From positions 2,931 to 12,253 of the forward strand of contig DHYS01000032.1 of NCBI GenBank assembly GCA_002414185.1: DNA of 9,323 bases, in the 5' to 3' direction. How positions within the stretch are numbered: the stretch's first letter is position 1; every line of letters begins with the position of its first letter. Below, in pieces: positions 1 to 7,655 of the stretch. A program made the translations under genes and the position numbers. This DNA comes from Patescibacteria group bacterium UBA5124. GTDB taxonomy: Bacteria; Patescibacteriota; Gracilibacteria; Absconditabacterales; Absconditicoccaceae. The notes beneath the pieces were generated by a model that worked only from the letters and a program-made list of their open reading frames with translations, did not search any database and was not told where the DNA came from.

Positions 1-364
1 TTAATTTTCCAAATCTGAATGTGGGTTTTCCTATTATGATATATCGTTTATTCTCTTCTATTTTGCTGGCTAGAAATCATGAATTAAATATCGATATATA
101 TCATTTTTGTCATTTTTCATCTTCAAAATGAATGTCATATATTTTTTTACCACCTCTAGCAAATACTTTTTTGGAGATGATTTTTCCCTTGGTAGAGGCT
201 ATCCCTTTTTCGTTGTAGATGAGCTGATCTAAAGTTCTTATATTACTTCTATCTTCGTAGGTTCTAGGAAAATACTGGAGAAGATCTTTATCAGTTTTGA
301 TATTATTTCTTTCCAATATAGAGATGTATTTACTTGTTGTTTTTAATGTTTTTTTTAGTTCCAT
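1..364 (-). CDS. recG: RecG ATP-dependent DNA helicase, N-terminal part (cut by window edge)
   Basis: RecG is a cytoplasmic superfamily 2 helicase that regresses stalled replication forks and remodels branched DNA. Only the first 121 codons are present; the family is usually near 700 residues, so the helicase motor lies outside the window. Visible parts are the N-terminal helical region with the typical LLQYFPRTYEDRS segment (residues 28-40) and the start of the OB-fold wedge domain. The wedge shows the pattern 'G-x-I-x-I-F-N-S-G-F-L' followed by 'IIIGKPTFRFGKL' near residue 120. The in-frame UGAs at residues 85, 88 and 95 are read as Gly. The ATG at 364 is preceded on this strand by a TTGACA promoter and no Shine-Dalgarno. 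The gene is divergent from ftsH. Assignment rests on the wedge motifs and is fairly sure. Confidence 0.85.
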
Positions 365-374
365 AACAATGTGT

Positions 375-402
375 AGTCTAGTTATTTCTTTTTGTATGTC
401 AA
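375..402 (-). promoter_or_regulatory. Promoter of recG
   Basis: On the minus strand a perfect -35 TTGACA (402 to 397) is followed after 16 nt by TAGACT (380 to 375), which matches four of six -10 positions. The -10 ends 10 nt before the recG ATG, so the predicted leader is only about 4 nt. This is sequence inference without expression data. Confidence 0.6.
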
Positions 403-413
403 TTTTTTTTCGA

Positions 414-441
414 TTGCATTTATTTCTTATTTTGCTATATT
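414..441 (+). promoter_or_regulatory. Promoter of ftsH (extended -10)
   Basis: TTGCAT (414-419) is followed after 16 nt by TATATT (436-441), which carries an upstream TG-n extension at 433-435. Predicted transcription starts near 448, giving a leader of about 37 nt before the ftsH ATG. A second -10-like box, TATAGT (474-479), ends 5 nt before the ATG and could give a leaderless transcript. The region is shared with the oppositely directed recG promoter, and the two -35 elements lie only 11 nt apart. Confidence 0.55.
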
Positions 442-484
442 TTTTCTTTGTTACGAGTACTTATTTAGATCTTTATAGTTTTGT

Positions 485-2362
485 ATGAAAAAGGGGTTTC
501 TGTATTTTATAGTATTTATCATTGTTGTTAGTTGATTATTGCAATTATATAAGAATTATTCTTTATCTGATGATGATACTATTCAAGTAATAAAGGAAAA
601 AAGAACAATGGTTCTTAATGATTTTCTTAAAGCATATAAAAAATGATTATTCTCAAAGGTTGTGTTAACTGATGGAGTAGATTTGGTTGGGTATGAATAT
701 CTATGAACAGGTAAAAAAACGACTTTGATGACGTTAAATAAATCTTTTACAGAACAATATGTGAATACCTATTCTACAAAAAAACCTTTGGATACATCTC
801 TTAATGAGCTTGGTATCGATTTAACAGGAAAAGTATTGTTGGATATTGAATATCAAGAAAGATGAATTTTACAAACATTGTTTGAAGAGGTAGGACCTAT
901 CTTGTTGTTTTTTGTGGTTTTCTTGTTATTCTTTAAATTTATGATGCCAAAATGATGATCATGATTTCCATTTAATGTGAAGGCAGGTAAACTAGATAAT
1001 AAAGCTAAAAATAAAACGAAATTTTCTGATGTAGCTGGTATGGAAGAAGTTAAAGCAGAATTATCAGAAATAGTTGATTATCTTAAAAATCCAGCTAAAT
1101 ATCATAAAGTATGAGCTAGACATCCTAAATGAGTATTGTTGTTTGGAGAACCATGATCTGGTAAAACATTGCTTGCTAGAGCAGTAGCTGGAGAATCTAA
1201 TGTACCGTTTTTTAGTGTTTCTGGTTCTGAATTTATGGAAATGCTTGTAGGTATGGGAGCTGCTAAGGTTAGAGAATTGTTTGGTAAAGCAAAAGCTGTT
1301 GGTAAGGCTATTATCTTTATAGATGAAATAGATGCTATAGGGAGAAGAAGATGAGCTGGTTATTCATGAGGTCATCAAGAACAAGAACAAACATTAAATC
1401 AGATTCTGACTGAAATGGATGGATTTGATACAAATACAAATATTATAGTTATTGCAGCAACAAATAGACCTGATGTACTTGATCCTGCTTTGCTTAGAGC
1501 TGGAAGATTTGATAGAAAAGTTATGGTTTCTAGACCAACATATGAAGAAAGAATTTCTATATTTACGTATTATCTTAAAACGAAGAAAATTGATGAAAAT
1601 GTAAATATCGAATCTCTTGCTAAGAGAACTAGTGGTTTAGTTGGTGCAGATATAGAAAATATTGTTAATGAAGCTTCTTTGAGAATTGCTAAAGATGGAA
1701 GAGTTTCTTTAGGTAAGGCTGATTTTGAATATGCTCTAGAAAAGGTTCTTATGGGGCCTGAAAAGAAAGTAAAATCTATGAATGAACAAGAAAAAAAGAT
1801 AGTTACATTTCATGAACTCTGACATGCAGTTACTGCTTATCTTTTGCCTCAAGCAGATCCTGTAGAAAAGATTTCTATTGTACGTAGATGATATGCTCTT
1901 GGAGTAACATGGATGACTCCGGAAGAAGATAAAAATCTCTATTCTAAAGCTAAATTTTTGGATCAAATAGTTTCTCTTTTGTGATGAAGAGCTGCGGAAG
2001 AAGTATTCTTTGGTGAAGATGAAATTACAACAGGTGCTTCTAATGATTTTGAAAAAGCAACAGGAATTATTACCGATATGATTACAAAATATGGTATGGA
2101 TGAAGATATTGGTACAATAAGTTATGCTGATTCTGAGAAAAATGAATATAACTTAACTAAACCATATAGTGAAAGAACTGCTGAAATGATTGATAAAAAG
2201 ATTAAAACATATATGTCGGATTGTTATGATAAGGCAAAGAAAATTATTAAAACAAATAAATCTGTATTAGAATCTCTTTCTGAATTGCTTTTGGAGAAAG
2301 AATATTTAACAAAAGAAGAATTTGAAAGTATGATGCAAACTTTATTAAAGAAAAATGATTAA
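485..2362 (+). CDS. ftsH: FtsH membrane-anchored AAA+ zinc metalloprotease
   Basis: FtsH is a hexameric inner-membrane protease that extracts and degrades damaged membrane proteins and some soluble regulators. The 625-residue product has normal family length. Order: TM helix 1 (about 4-22), extracytoplasmic domain (24-135), TM helix 2 (137-153), AAA+ module and peptidase. Visible motifs are Walker A GEPGSGKT (221-228), Walker B IIFIDEID (276-283), the second region of homology with arginine fingers in GRFDR (340-344), zinc site HELGH (443-447), and the third-ligand region TGASND with D521. Sixteen glycines are UGA, including G224 of Walker A, G446 of HELGH and the G500-G501 pair. Oddity: the pore-loop aromatic of the usual EMFVG motif is Leu here (L254). 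ATG 485 is chosen because it starts the first TM helix; there is no Shine-Dalgarno. ricT follows after 24 nt. Confidence 0.97.
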
Positions 2363-2386
2363 TTTATATCTTTCTCTAATTACTCT

Positions 2387-3247
2387 ATGAGTTCTTGAAA
2401 TACAATATATGTCTTGGATTGGTATACAAATAAGAATGTAGCTCTTGATATTCATGATCAAGAAGTATTGAAGTCACTTAATCCTGGTGATAAGGTTGTT
2501 TATGAAACAACTGATCAAACATGATCTAATAATTTAACCGTGGGTACTTATGTTTGACATACGTTACCTACAGATAGAAAATGAAAATTTCATCGTCTTT
2601 TGGCGTGAGAAGAAAAAAAATTTTTTGAGGAACAACAAAAGTTTTCTCTTCAAATATTCCCTTTGTTTAAGAAAATGTTTAAGAAAAGTTTTCCATGATC
2701 TATTCCCGTGACTGCAAGATTTCACGTGTTTGGTGATCAGATTTATTTTTATTTTTATTCTGAAGAAAGATATGTGTTCTCAGAATTTGTAAAAGAATTG
2801 AGACAGACTTTAGATAAAAATATCTTTTTGTTTCAAGTATGAGCTAGAGATATGGTAAGAATGTCTCCAGGTACTGATTGTATTGTGTGATGTAATTGAA
2901 TCCAACTTTGTTGTAAAAGTACGAGACCTTTACCAAGTGTTGAAATAGAAAATATTATTCTTCAAAATCTTGAATGAAGAGATATAGAAAAGTTGAAATG
3001 AAGATGTGGAAAATTAAAATGCTGTCTCATTTATGAATTGGAACTTTATGTGGAAGAAAGTAAAAAGTTTCCACAAAAGTGAGCGCAAGTTTGTGCTAAA
3101 AATAACTGTGAGCAATGTTGATTTGTGACTTCGTACAATATTATGACAAATGAGGTTACTATTAGATCTGAAAATGGTTGATTCTTTAGAATTCCTGTGA
3201 GCTTAGTACAGAAAGCTGTTCAAAAATCTGTTCAAAAAGGTAAATAA
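2387..3247 (+). CDS. ricT: RicT/YaaT-like PSP1-domain protein, cysteine-rich
   Basis: Members of the PSP1 C-terminal family include Bacillus RicT (YaaT). With RicA and RicF it forms an Fe-S-containing complex that helps RNase Y mature transcripts. The 286-residue product shows the family core: 'YFYFYSEERYVFSEFVKELR' (120-139), QVGARD (150-155), a CxxxC..CC stretch (C165, C169, C175, C176), and RCGKLKCCLIYE (206-217; C207, C212, C213). Ten cysteines in total. An extra C236-x4-C241-x2-C244 cluster sits where I recall a glycine-rich loop in the Bacillus protein. Fourteen of 21 glycines are UGA, so the standard code would destroy the gene. It lies 24 nt after ftsH and 20 nt before the TPR gene, probably one transcript. 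No RicA or RicF partner is in the window. Family is clear; the exact function in this lineage is inferred. Confidence 0.85.
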
Positions 3248-3267
3248 TTTAATTCTTTTTTATTATC

Positions 3268-4146
3268 ATGATAAAGTTTGGAGTATTTAGTTGGGTTGTA
3301 TTGTCAGTTATTTTGCTTTTATTTCCTTTGGGATTTATAGTATATTTTTTCTCTAAAGATATTTTGAAATATATTTTGTTAATATGGAATAAAATAACTA
3401 GTGCTAAGACATTACATAAAATAAAAAAAGAAATATTGGATCAGAATGTTTTTGAACAAGAAGAGACTTTGGAAGAGGAGATTGTGTCTGAAGAAAATTT
3501 ATACACATCTAGAGTATCTAATACAGAAGAACCTAAGGATAAACAGGAAGAATTAGATGATCTTGTTGATAAAGAATTTGCAAAAAGAAAGAAAAAAATG
3601 ATAGAAAAAATTGTCTATGAAGCTTTGGTTTTTAGAAAAGAGGGAAAACTTGATGAATATGAAAAGAAAATTATTGAATGATTAGCTATAGATACAAATG
3701 ATAGAGACTTAAATAAATTATTAGCTGATTATTATTTCAATTTAGGAAATTATAAAAAAGCACTTTCTTTGCTTAAAAGAATTATTGAAATTGATCCTCA
3801 AGATCATAAAGCTATTTGGCAAATTGGAGAGATGTATTTGATTACTTGAGATTTTGAAACTGCAGAACTCCTTGTAGAAAAGGCTATATGAATTAATCAA
3901 TCAAATCCTAAATATTATATTAGTATGGTGGAAGTATTGTATAATACAGATAGAAAAAGAGAAGCTGTAGAGGTTATGGAAAAAGTGGTTAAACTTAGAC
4001 CAACGAATGCAACATATCTTCTCACATTAGCTGATCTTTATGCTGAACTTGGTGATCTTGATAATGCAAAAAGATATTATTTTAGAGTATTGGAATATGA
4101 ACCAAGTAATGAAAAAGCTAAATCAAAATTGAAGGAACTTAGTTAA
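3268..4146 (+). CDS. Membrane-anchored TPR-repeat protein
   Basis: A 292-residue protein with one strong N-terminal TM segment (about 6-28, possibly extended to 40), a charged Glu/Lys-rich linker (45-110), and at least four TPR-like helical pairs at roughly 148-180, 182-213, 216-247 and 248-281. These show the usual W/L-G-Y-A-P spacing, for example 'YYFNLGNYKKALSLLKRII' (155-173) and LADLYAELGDLDNAKRYYF (254-272). The repeats probably face the cytoplasm because K/R residues cluster after the TM segment. TPR domains bind partner proteins; the partner is unknown. Glycines 138, 194 and 208 are UGA. It is the third gene of the ftsH-ricT run, which hints at membrane proteostasis or assembly, but this is only context. 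It has no close named homologue that I recognise. Confidence 0.85.
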
Positions 4147-4159
4147 TATATAAATTAGT

Positions 4160-4217
4160 AGATTCCGTCTCCAACATTGCTAAAGCAAGGTTTATTCATG
4201 AGTCCGGAATGACATCG
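4160..4217. repeat. Palindromic intergenic repeat, copy 1 (58 nt)
   Basis: The left end AGATTCCGTCTCCA (4160-4173) and right end CCGGAATGACATCG (4204-4217) contain an inverted ATTCCG/CGGAAT pair. The variable interior holds a small TTGC-TAAA-GCAA hairpin (4177-4188). The same ends recur at 7537-7574 with a different, shorter interior. It fills most of the gap between the TPR gene and the nucleotidyltransferase. No T-run follows, so it is not an obvious intrinsic terminator. Confidence 0.7.
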
Positions 4218-4221
4218 TCTT

Positions 4222-4234
4222 TATAATTTATACT
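4222..4234 (+). promoter_or_regulatory. Tandem -10 boxes before nucleotidyltransferase gene
   Basis: TATAAT (4222-4227) and TATACT (4229-4234) stand one base apart. The second ends exactly 7 nt before the ATG at 4242, so transcription would begin at or one base before the start codon. I see no good -35 at 16-18 nt for either box. The same arrangement precedes the TPM gene. Confidence 0.5.
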
Positions 4235-4241
4235 ATTTTTT

Positions 4242-5141
4242 ATGAAACCAACTTTGCTGATATTGGCTGCATGAATGGGAAGTCGTTATGGATGACTTAA
4301 GCAAATAGATCCTATAGGGCCAAATAATGAAGTTATTATAGATTATTCTATTTATGACGCTATTAGAGCTGGTTTTGGTAAGGTTGTTTTTGTGATTCGT
4401 AAGGATATAGAAAAAGATTTTAAAGATTTTTTTTGATCTAGATTTGAAAAATATATTAAAGTAGAATATGTTTATCAAGAACTTACAATTCTTCCTAGTG
4501 GTTTTTCTGTACCGGAGGGGAGAGTGAAACCTTGGTGAACTGGTCATGCAATGCTTATGGCTAAAGATGTTGTGAAGGAACCTTTCGCGATGATTAATGC
4601 TGATGATTTTTATGGTAAAGAAAGTTTTGAAGCAATGTCAGATTTTCTTATGAAAAATACCTCGGATTCTCTCTATTCTTTGATTTGATATCAATTGAAA
4701 AATACAGTTTCTCCTTATGGGTCTGTAAATCGTGGAGTGTGTAGTAGTACAGATTGAAATTTGGTAAATATAGAAGAGAAGAGAAATATTCAGACTATGG
4801 ATTGAACGTTGTGATATTATGATGAGGATAAAATTTGGCATATTTTGGATGAGAATACTATCGTATCTATGAATTTTTTTGGTTTTATGCCTAATGTTTT
4901 TGATTATTTAGAACAATGATTTTTGGATTTTCTTCAGCATCATGGTACAGAACAAACATCTGAATACTATATTCCTCAATTGGTAGATGATCTTATAAAA
5001 ACTAATACAATAGTAACAAAGGTTATTCCTAATGAAGCTTCTTGGTTTGGAGTTACGTATAAGGAAGATAAGCCTGAAGTAGTAGCATCTATACAAAAAC
5101 TTATCTCATCATGAGTGTATCCAGAAAAATTATGGAATTAA
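4242..5141 (+). CDS. Sugar-1-phosphate nucleotidyltransferase (NTP_transferase fold)
   Basis: Enzymes of this GT-A-like family join a nucleoside triphosphate to a sugar 1-phosphate, giving an NDP-sugar and pyrophosphate. The 299-residue product starts directly with the nucleotide-binding signature LAAGMGSRYGGLKQ (8-21). It continues with a GTGHA segment (99-103), the metal-binding NADDFYG (119-125; D121 and D122) and WFGVTYKED (268-275). G11 and G18 of the signature are UGA, as are ten of its 24 glycines. The sugar and nucleotide cannot be read from the motifs; it resembles the stand-alone nucleotidyltransferases found beside sugar-kinase-like genes in other bacteria more than GalU or RmlA, and no such neighbour is present. 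It appears to be monocistronic, with its own tandem -10 boxes and an intrinsic terminator 43 nt after the stop. Confidence 0.88.
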
Positions 5142-5183
5142 AAAAAATGAAAATGTTGATAAAATTGTTGAAAAAATGTTAAT

Positions 5184-5210
5184 AAACTAGGTCTTACCTA
5201 GTTTTTTTTT
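5184..5210 (+). terminator. Intrinsic terminator after nucleotidyltransferase gene
   Basis: AAACTAGGT (5184-5192) and ACCTAGTTT (5196-5204) form a perfect 9-bp stem with a CTT loop, followed by an unbroken T-run to 5210. It separates the nucleotidyltransferase transcript from dnaB. Confidence 0.9.
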
Positions 5211-5254
5211 GATTTTCTCTTGAAAAAAGATAAACGTTTGTTATCAAGGAACTG

Positions 5255-5260
5255 TATATT
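5255..5260 (+). promoter_or_regulatory. Candidate -10 box of dnaB
   Basis: TATATT is preceded directly by TG and lies 20 nt before the dnaB ATG, giving a leader of about 14 nt. It is the best -10 after the upstream terminator. No convincing -35 at the usual distance was found. The leader contains only AAAAG, a very weak Shine-Dalgarno at most. Confidence 0.4.
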
Positions 5261-5280
5261 TTATTTTTCTTCAAAAGATT

Positions 5281-6636
5281 ATGGTTAGTTTGGAAGATAT
5301 TAAATTGCCTCCTCATAATATAGATGCAGAAAAGGCTGTTATTTGTGGTATTTTGATGGATAATGAGTTGCTTTATATTTGCGAAAGTATTGGTTTAATT
5401 CCAGAAGACTTTTATCAAAAAGAGCATCTTTTTATTTATAAAAGTATTAAGACCTTGTGGGCTGCTCGTAAAACAGTAGATGTTTTAACTGTTGCTGATC
5501 AGCTTACTAAAGACTGAGTTTTGGATGTAATATGAGGGACAGATTATCTTTATGATCTTTCTACTTTTTTGATTACTTCGTCTTCAGCAGATGAATATAT
5601 AAAAATTGTTAAGGAAAAATCTATTTTGAGAAATATTTTGAAGGTTTCTCAAAAAATTATATGAGATGTTTATGATCAAAAGGAGACTCATGAGATATTA
5701 TGAGCAATTGAAAAAAGAATTTTTGATCTTACTCAGAATAATATGACTGAAGAGATCCATGCGATTAAGGATATTTTGGATAGAAGAGTGGAAGAATATA
5801 TGGAAATTGTGGATAACCCAGAAAAGATTAATGAAAGAAAAGTAATGTCTGGTTATGCAAATATGGATGAAATGTTGGGATGATTTAAGCCTGGAGAATT
5901 GCTTATTTTGGCTGCCCGTCCAAGTATGGGTAAAACAGCCTTTGCAATCAATATTTTGGAACATGTTGCTGTACAACAAAAGAAATCAGTTGCATTCTTT
6001 TCTCTAGAAATGGGTGCAGAACAGATTGTAGATAGAGTATTATCTACGGTTTCATGAGTATCTATGACGAAGATAACCAAATGAAGATTAGAATCAGAAG
6101 ATTTTGCTAAATTGGGTGAGGCAATGGAACAGTTGTCTACTACAAGAATCTTTGTTGATGATAAGTGATCTACTACAATTCCTCAAGTAAAATCAAAAAT
6201 AAGAAGACTGAAAATCAAAGAAGGTTTGGATATTGTGATTATTGATTATCTTCAGTTGATGAGCGGTTCGTCTACAGGGTATTCTGGAAATAGAGTTCAA
6301 GAAATTTGAGAAATCTCTAGATGACTTAAAGAACTTGCTAGAGAACTTGAAATACCTATTGTAGCCTTATCACAGCTTTCTCGTGAAGTAGAAAAGAGAG
6401 TAGATAAGAAACCACAATTATCTGATCTTAGAGAATCGGGATCTATTGAACAAGATGCAGATGCAGTAATGATGCTTCATAGAGAAGATTATTATGATCC
6501 AGACACTGATAAAAAAGGATTGACTGATATATGTATAAGAAAAAATAGAAATGGTCCAGTTGGTGAAGTAGAGTTGATGTTTCATAGAGAAATTATGAGA
6601 TTTGTGGAAACAGGAAAGACTGGATATGGTGAATAA
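5281..6636 (+). CDS. dnaB: Replicative DNA helicase DnaB
   Basis: DnaB is the hexameric 5'-3' helicase that unwinds DNA at the replication fork and contacts primase. The 451-residue product is full length. The N-terminal helical domain begins with 'LPPHNIDAEKAVICGIL' (9-25), followed by a linker and the RecA-like ATPase domain with Walker A ARPSMGKT (212-219), catalytic Glu in SLEM (E243), Walker B IVIIDYLQLM (318-327; D322), SQLSREVEKR (364-373), ESGSIEQDAD (385-394), and the RKNRNG arginine-finger segment (420-425). Ten of 30 glycines are UGA, including G201 in LGGFKPGE. No intein is present, although the family often carries them. It starts after a strong terminator, so it is probably transcribed separately from the nucleotidyltransferase. 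No terminator follows, so read-through into the TPM gene (28-nt gap) is possible. Confidence 0.97.
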
Positions 6637-6644
6637 AATTAGTT

Positions 6645-6657
6645 TATAATTTATAAT
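6645..6657 (+). promoter_or_regulatory. Tandem -10 boxes before TPM gene
   Basis: Two perfect TATAAT hexamers (6645-6650 and 6652-6657) stand one base apart. The second ends 7 nt before the ATG at 6665, which predicts a leaderless mRNA; the first would give about an 8-nt leader. No clear -35 is seen. The arrangement matches the one at 4222-4234. Confidence 0.5.
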
Positions 6658-6664
6658 TGATAGT

Positions 6665-7501
6665 ATGAAAAAACTCTTTTGATTATTGTTGTGATTTTTT
6701 TTCTTTGGAAGTGTATTTTCGCAGAGTAGTGTAGACCCAATGAATTTGCCAAGTCTTACTCAGTATGTATCAGATTTTAGTAATGTTTTGGATCAATCAA
6801 CGGTTCAAGAATTGAGTACTTTATGAGGTACATATAATGCTTCTACTACTAATCAACTTGTAGCTGTGTTGATTCCTAATAGAAATGGATATGAATTGTT
6901 TGATATAGGAATGAATATTTTTCAAAAAAATCAGATAGGTCAAGCATGAAAAAATAATGGACTATTGTTAGTAATATCTACTGAAGAAAAAAAAATCAGA
7001 ATTGTTGTTTGATATTGATTAGAATGATCACTACCAGATGCATTGGCTAGTCGTATAATAGAGGAAGATGTACGTCCTTTGGTGAATAGTGGGGATTTTG
7101 CTGGAGCTATTAGAAAGTTTTACGAAAGAAGTATTCAGGCTATAGATACAGGGGAGTGAACGCAATATGCAGCTTCTTCATCAAATATAGAAGATCAAAA
7201 GTCTAAGGTTTCTTGGGGGTTGTGAGCGTTTTTGTGATATATTTTATATCTTCTTCTTAAGGTGAAGTTTAGACATAAAAAGAATAGAAAAAAGGTTCTC
7301 ATCGGATTTTCTGTGTTTATAGTTGGATTATTTGTTTGGTTAACTTTCTCATTCCTTTTTGGTTTGGTGTGCTGATTGATATTTTGAGTTTTTTGATTTA
7401 TGCCTGGACGTGGGTGATTTGGATTTGGATGAGGATTTGGAGGTTGAGGTTGATTTAGTGGATGAGGTGGAAGTTCTGGTGGTTGAGGAGCAGGGGATTA
7501 G
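6665..7501 (+). CDS. TPM-domain (YgcG-like) membrane protein with Gly-rich tail
   Basis: TPM-domain proteins are exported, membrane-tethered proteins; plant relatives act in photosystem II repair, while bacterial roles are unsettled. The 278-residue product has a signal peptide (1-19). The TPM domain (about 32-162) holds the diagnostic segments NNGLLLVIS (97-105), IRIVVGYGLEGSLPDALASR (111-130) and the acidic IIEEDVRP (131-138). Two TM segments follow (about 184-200 and 211-246) with a basic cluster between them. The tail (248-278) is almost all Gly, Phe and Ser, as in many YgcG proteins. Nineteen glycines are UGA, six of them in the tail alternating with GGN codons. The domain therefore lies outside the cytoplasm. 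Its downstream neighbour is lemA, a common pairing. Family assignment is firm; function is not known. Confidence 0.9.
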
Positions 7502-7536
7502 GAAATATTATATAATAATATGTGTTTTCATCGGTA

Positions 7537-7574
7537 AGATTCCGGCTCCAGCTGGCTAGGCCGGAATGACATCG
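7537..7574. repeat. Palindromic intergenic repeat, copy 2 (38 nt)
   Basis: The left end AGATTCCGGCTCCA (7537-7550) matches copy 1 at 13 of 14 positions. The right end CCGGAATGACATCG (7561-7574) is identical to it. Here the arms ATTCCGGC (7539-7546) and GCCGGAAT (7560-7567) pair over 8 bp around an interior containing the palindrome CCAGCTGG (7548-7555). It is GC-rich in an AT-rich setting. It lies 35 nt after the TPM stop and 81 nt before lemA, and no T-run follows. Confidence 0.7.
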
Positions 7575-7642
7575 AGAAAAGATTGAAATCAAAAAATTGT
7601 TTATTATAGTGTGGTTGTGTATATGTAAAAATATTTATTCTT

Positions 7643-7648
7643 TATAAA
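7643..7648 (+). promoter_or_regulatory. Candidate -10 box of lemA
   Basis: TATAAA ends exactly 7 nt before the lemA ATG, the same spacing as at two other genes in this window, so a leaderless start is predicted. An alternative pair further upstream is TTGTTT (7598-7603) with TATATG (7620-7625), 16 nt apart. Confidence 0.4.
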
Positions 7649-7655
7649 AATACTT

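Noticed and set aside
297..488. Plus-strand hydrophobic frame across the recG start and intergenic region
   Set aside because: It overlaps the 5' end of recG and the divergent promoters, and its Phe/Leu-rich content comes from T-rich sequence.
1154..1156. UGA as tryptophan (code 4) or selenocysteine
   Set aside because: This UGA is the Walker A glycine of FtsH, and others align to invariant Gly. Trp is encoded by TGG in these genes, and UGAs are far too frequent for selenocysteine.
1736..1966. Minus-strand open frames opposite ftsH, the nucleotidyltransferase, dnaB and lemA
   Set aside because: They lie inside well-supported genes on the other strand, have no family motifs and low-complexity composition. 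They are shadows of the coding strand.
485..2362. Apparent multiple nonsense mutations that would make ftsH and its neighbours pseudogenes
   Set aside because: Every interruption is a UGA at a position fitting glycine, there are no frameshifts, and the same pattern holds in all larger genes. Recoding explains it.
4209..4214. ATGACA in the repeat's right end as a -35 element
   Set aside because: It matches TTGACA at five of six bases, but the spacer to the nearest -10 boxes is 7 or 14 nt, and copy 2 has no -10 at a proper distance.
4160..4217. Palindromic repeat as transcription terminator or CRISPR repeat
   Set aside because: No T-run follows either copy, the copies are 3.4 kb apart, and there is no regular spacer array or cas gene.
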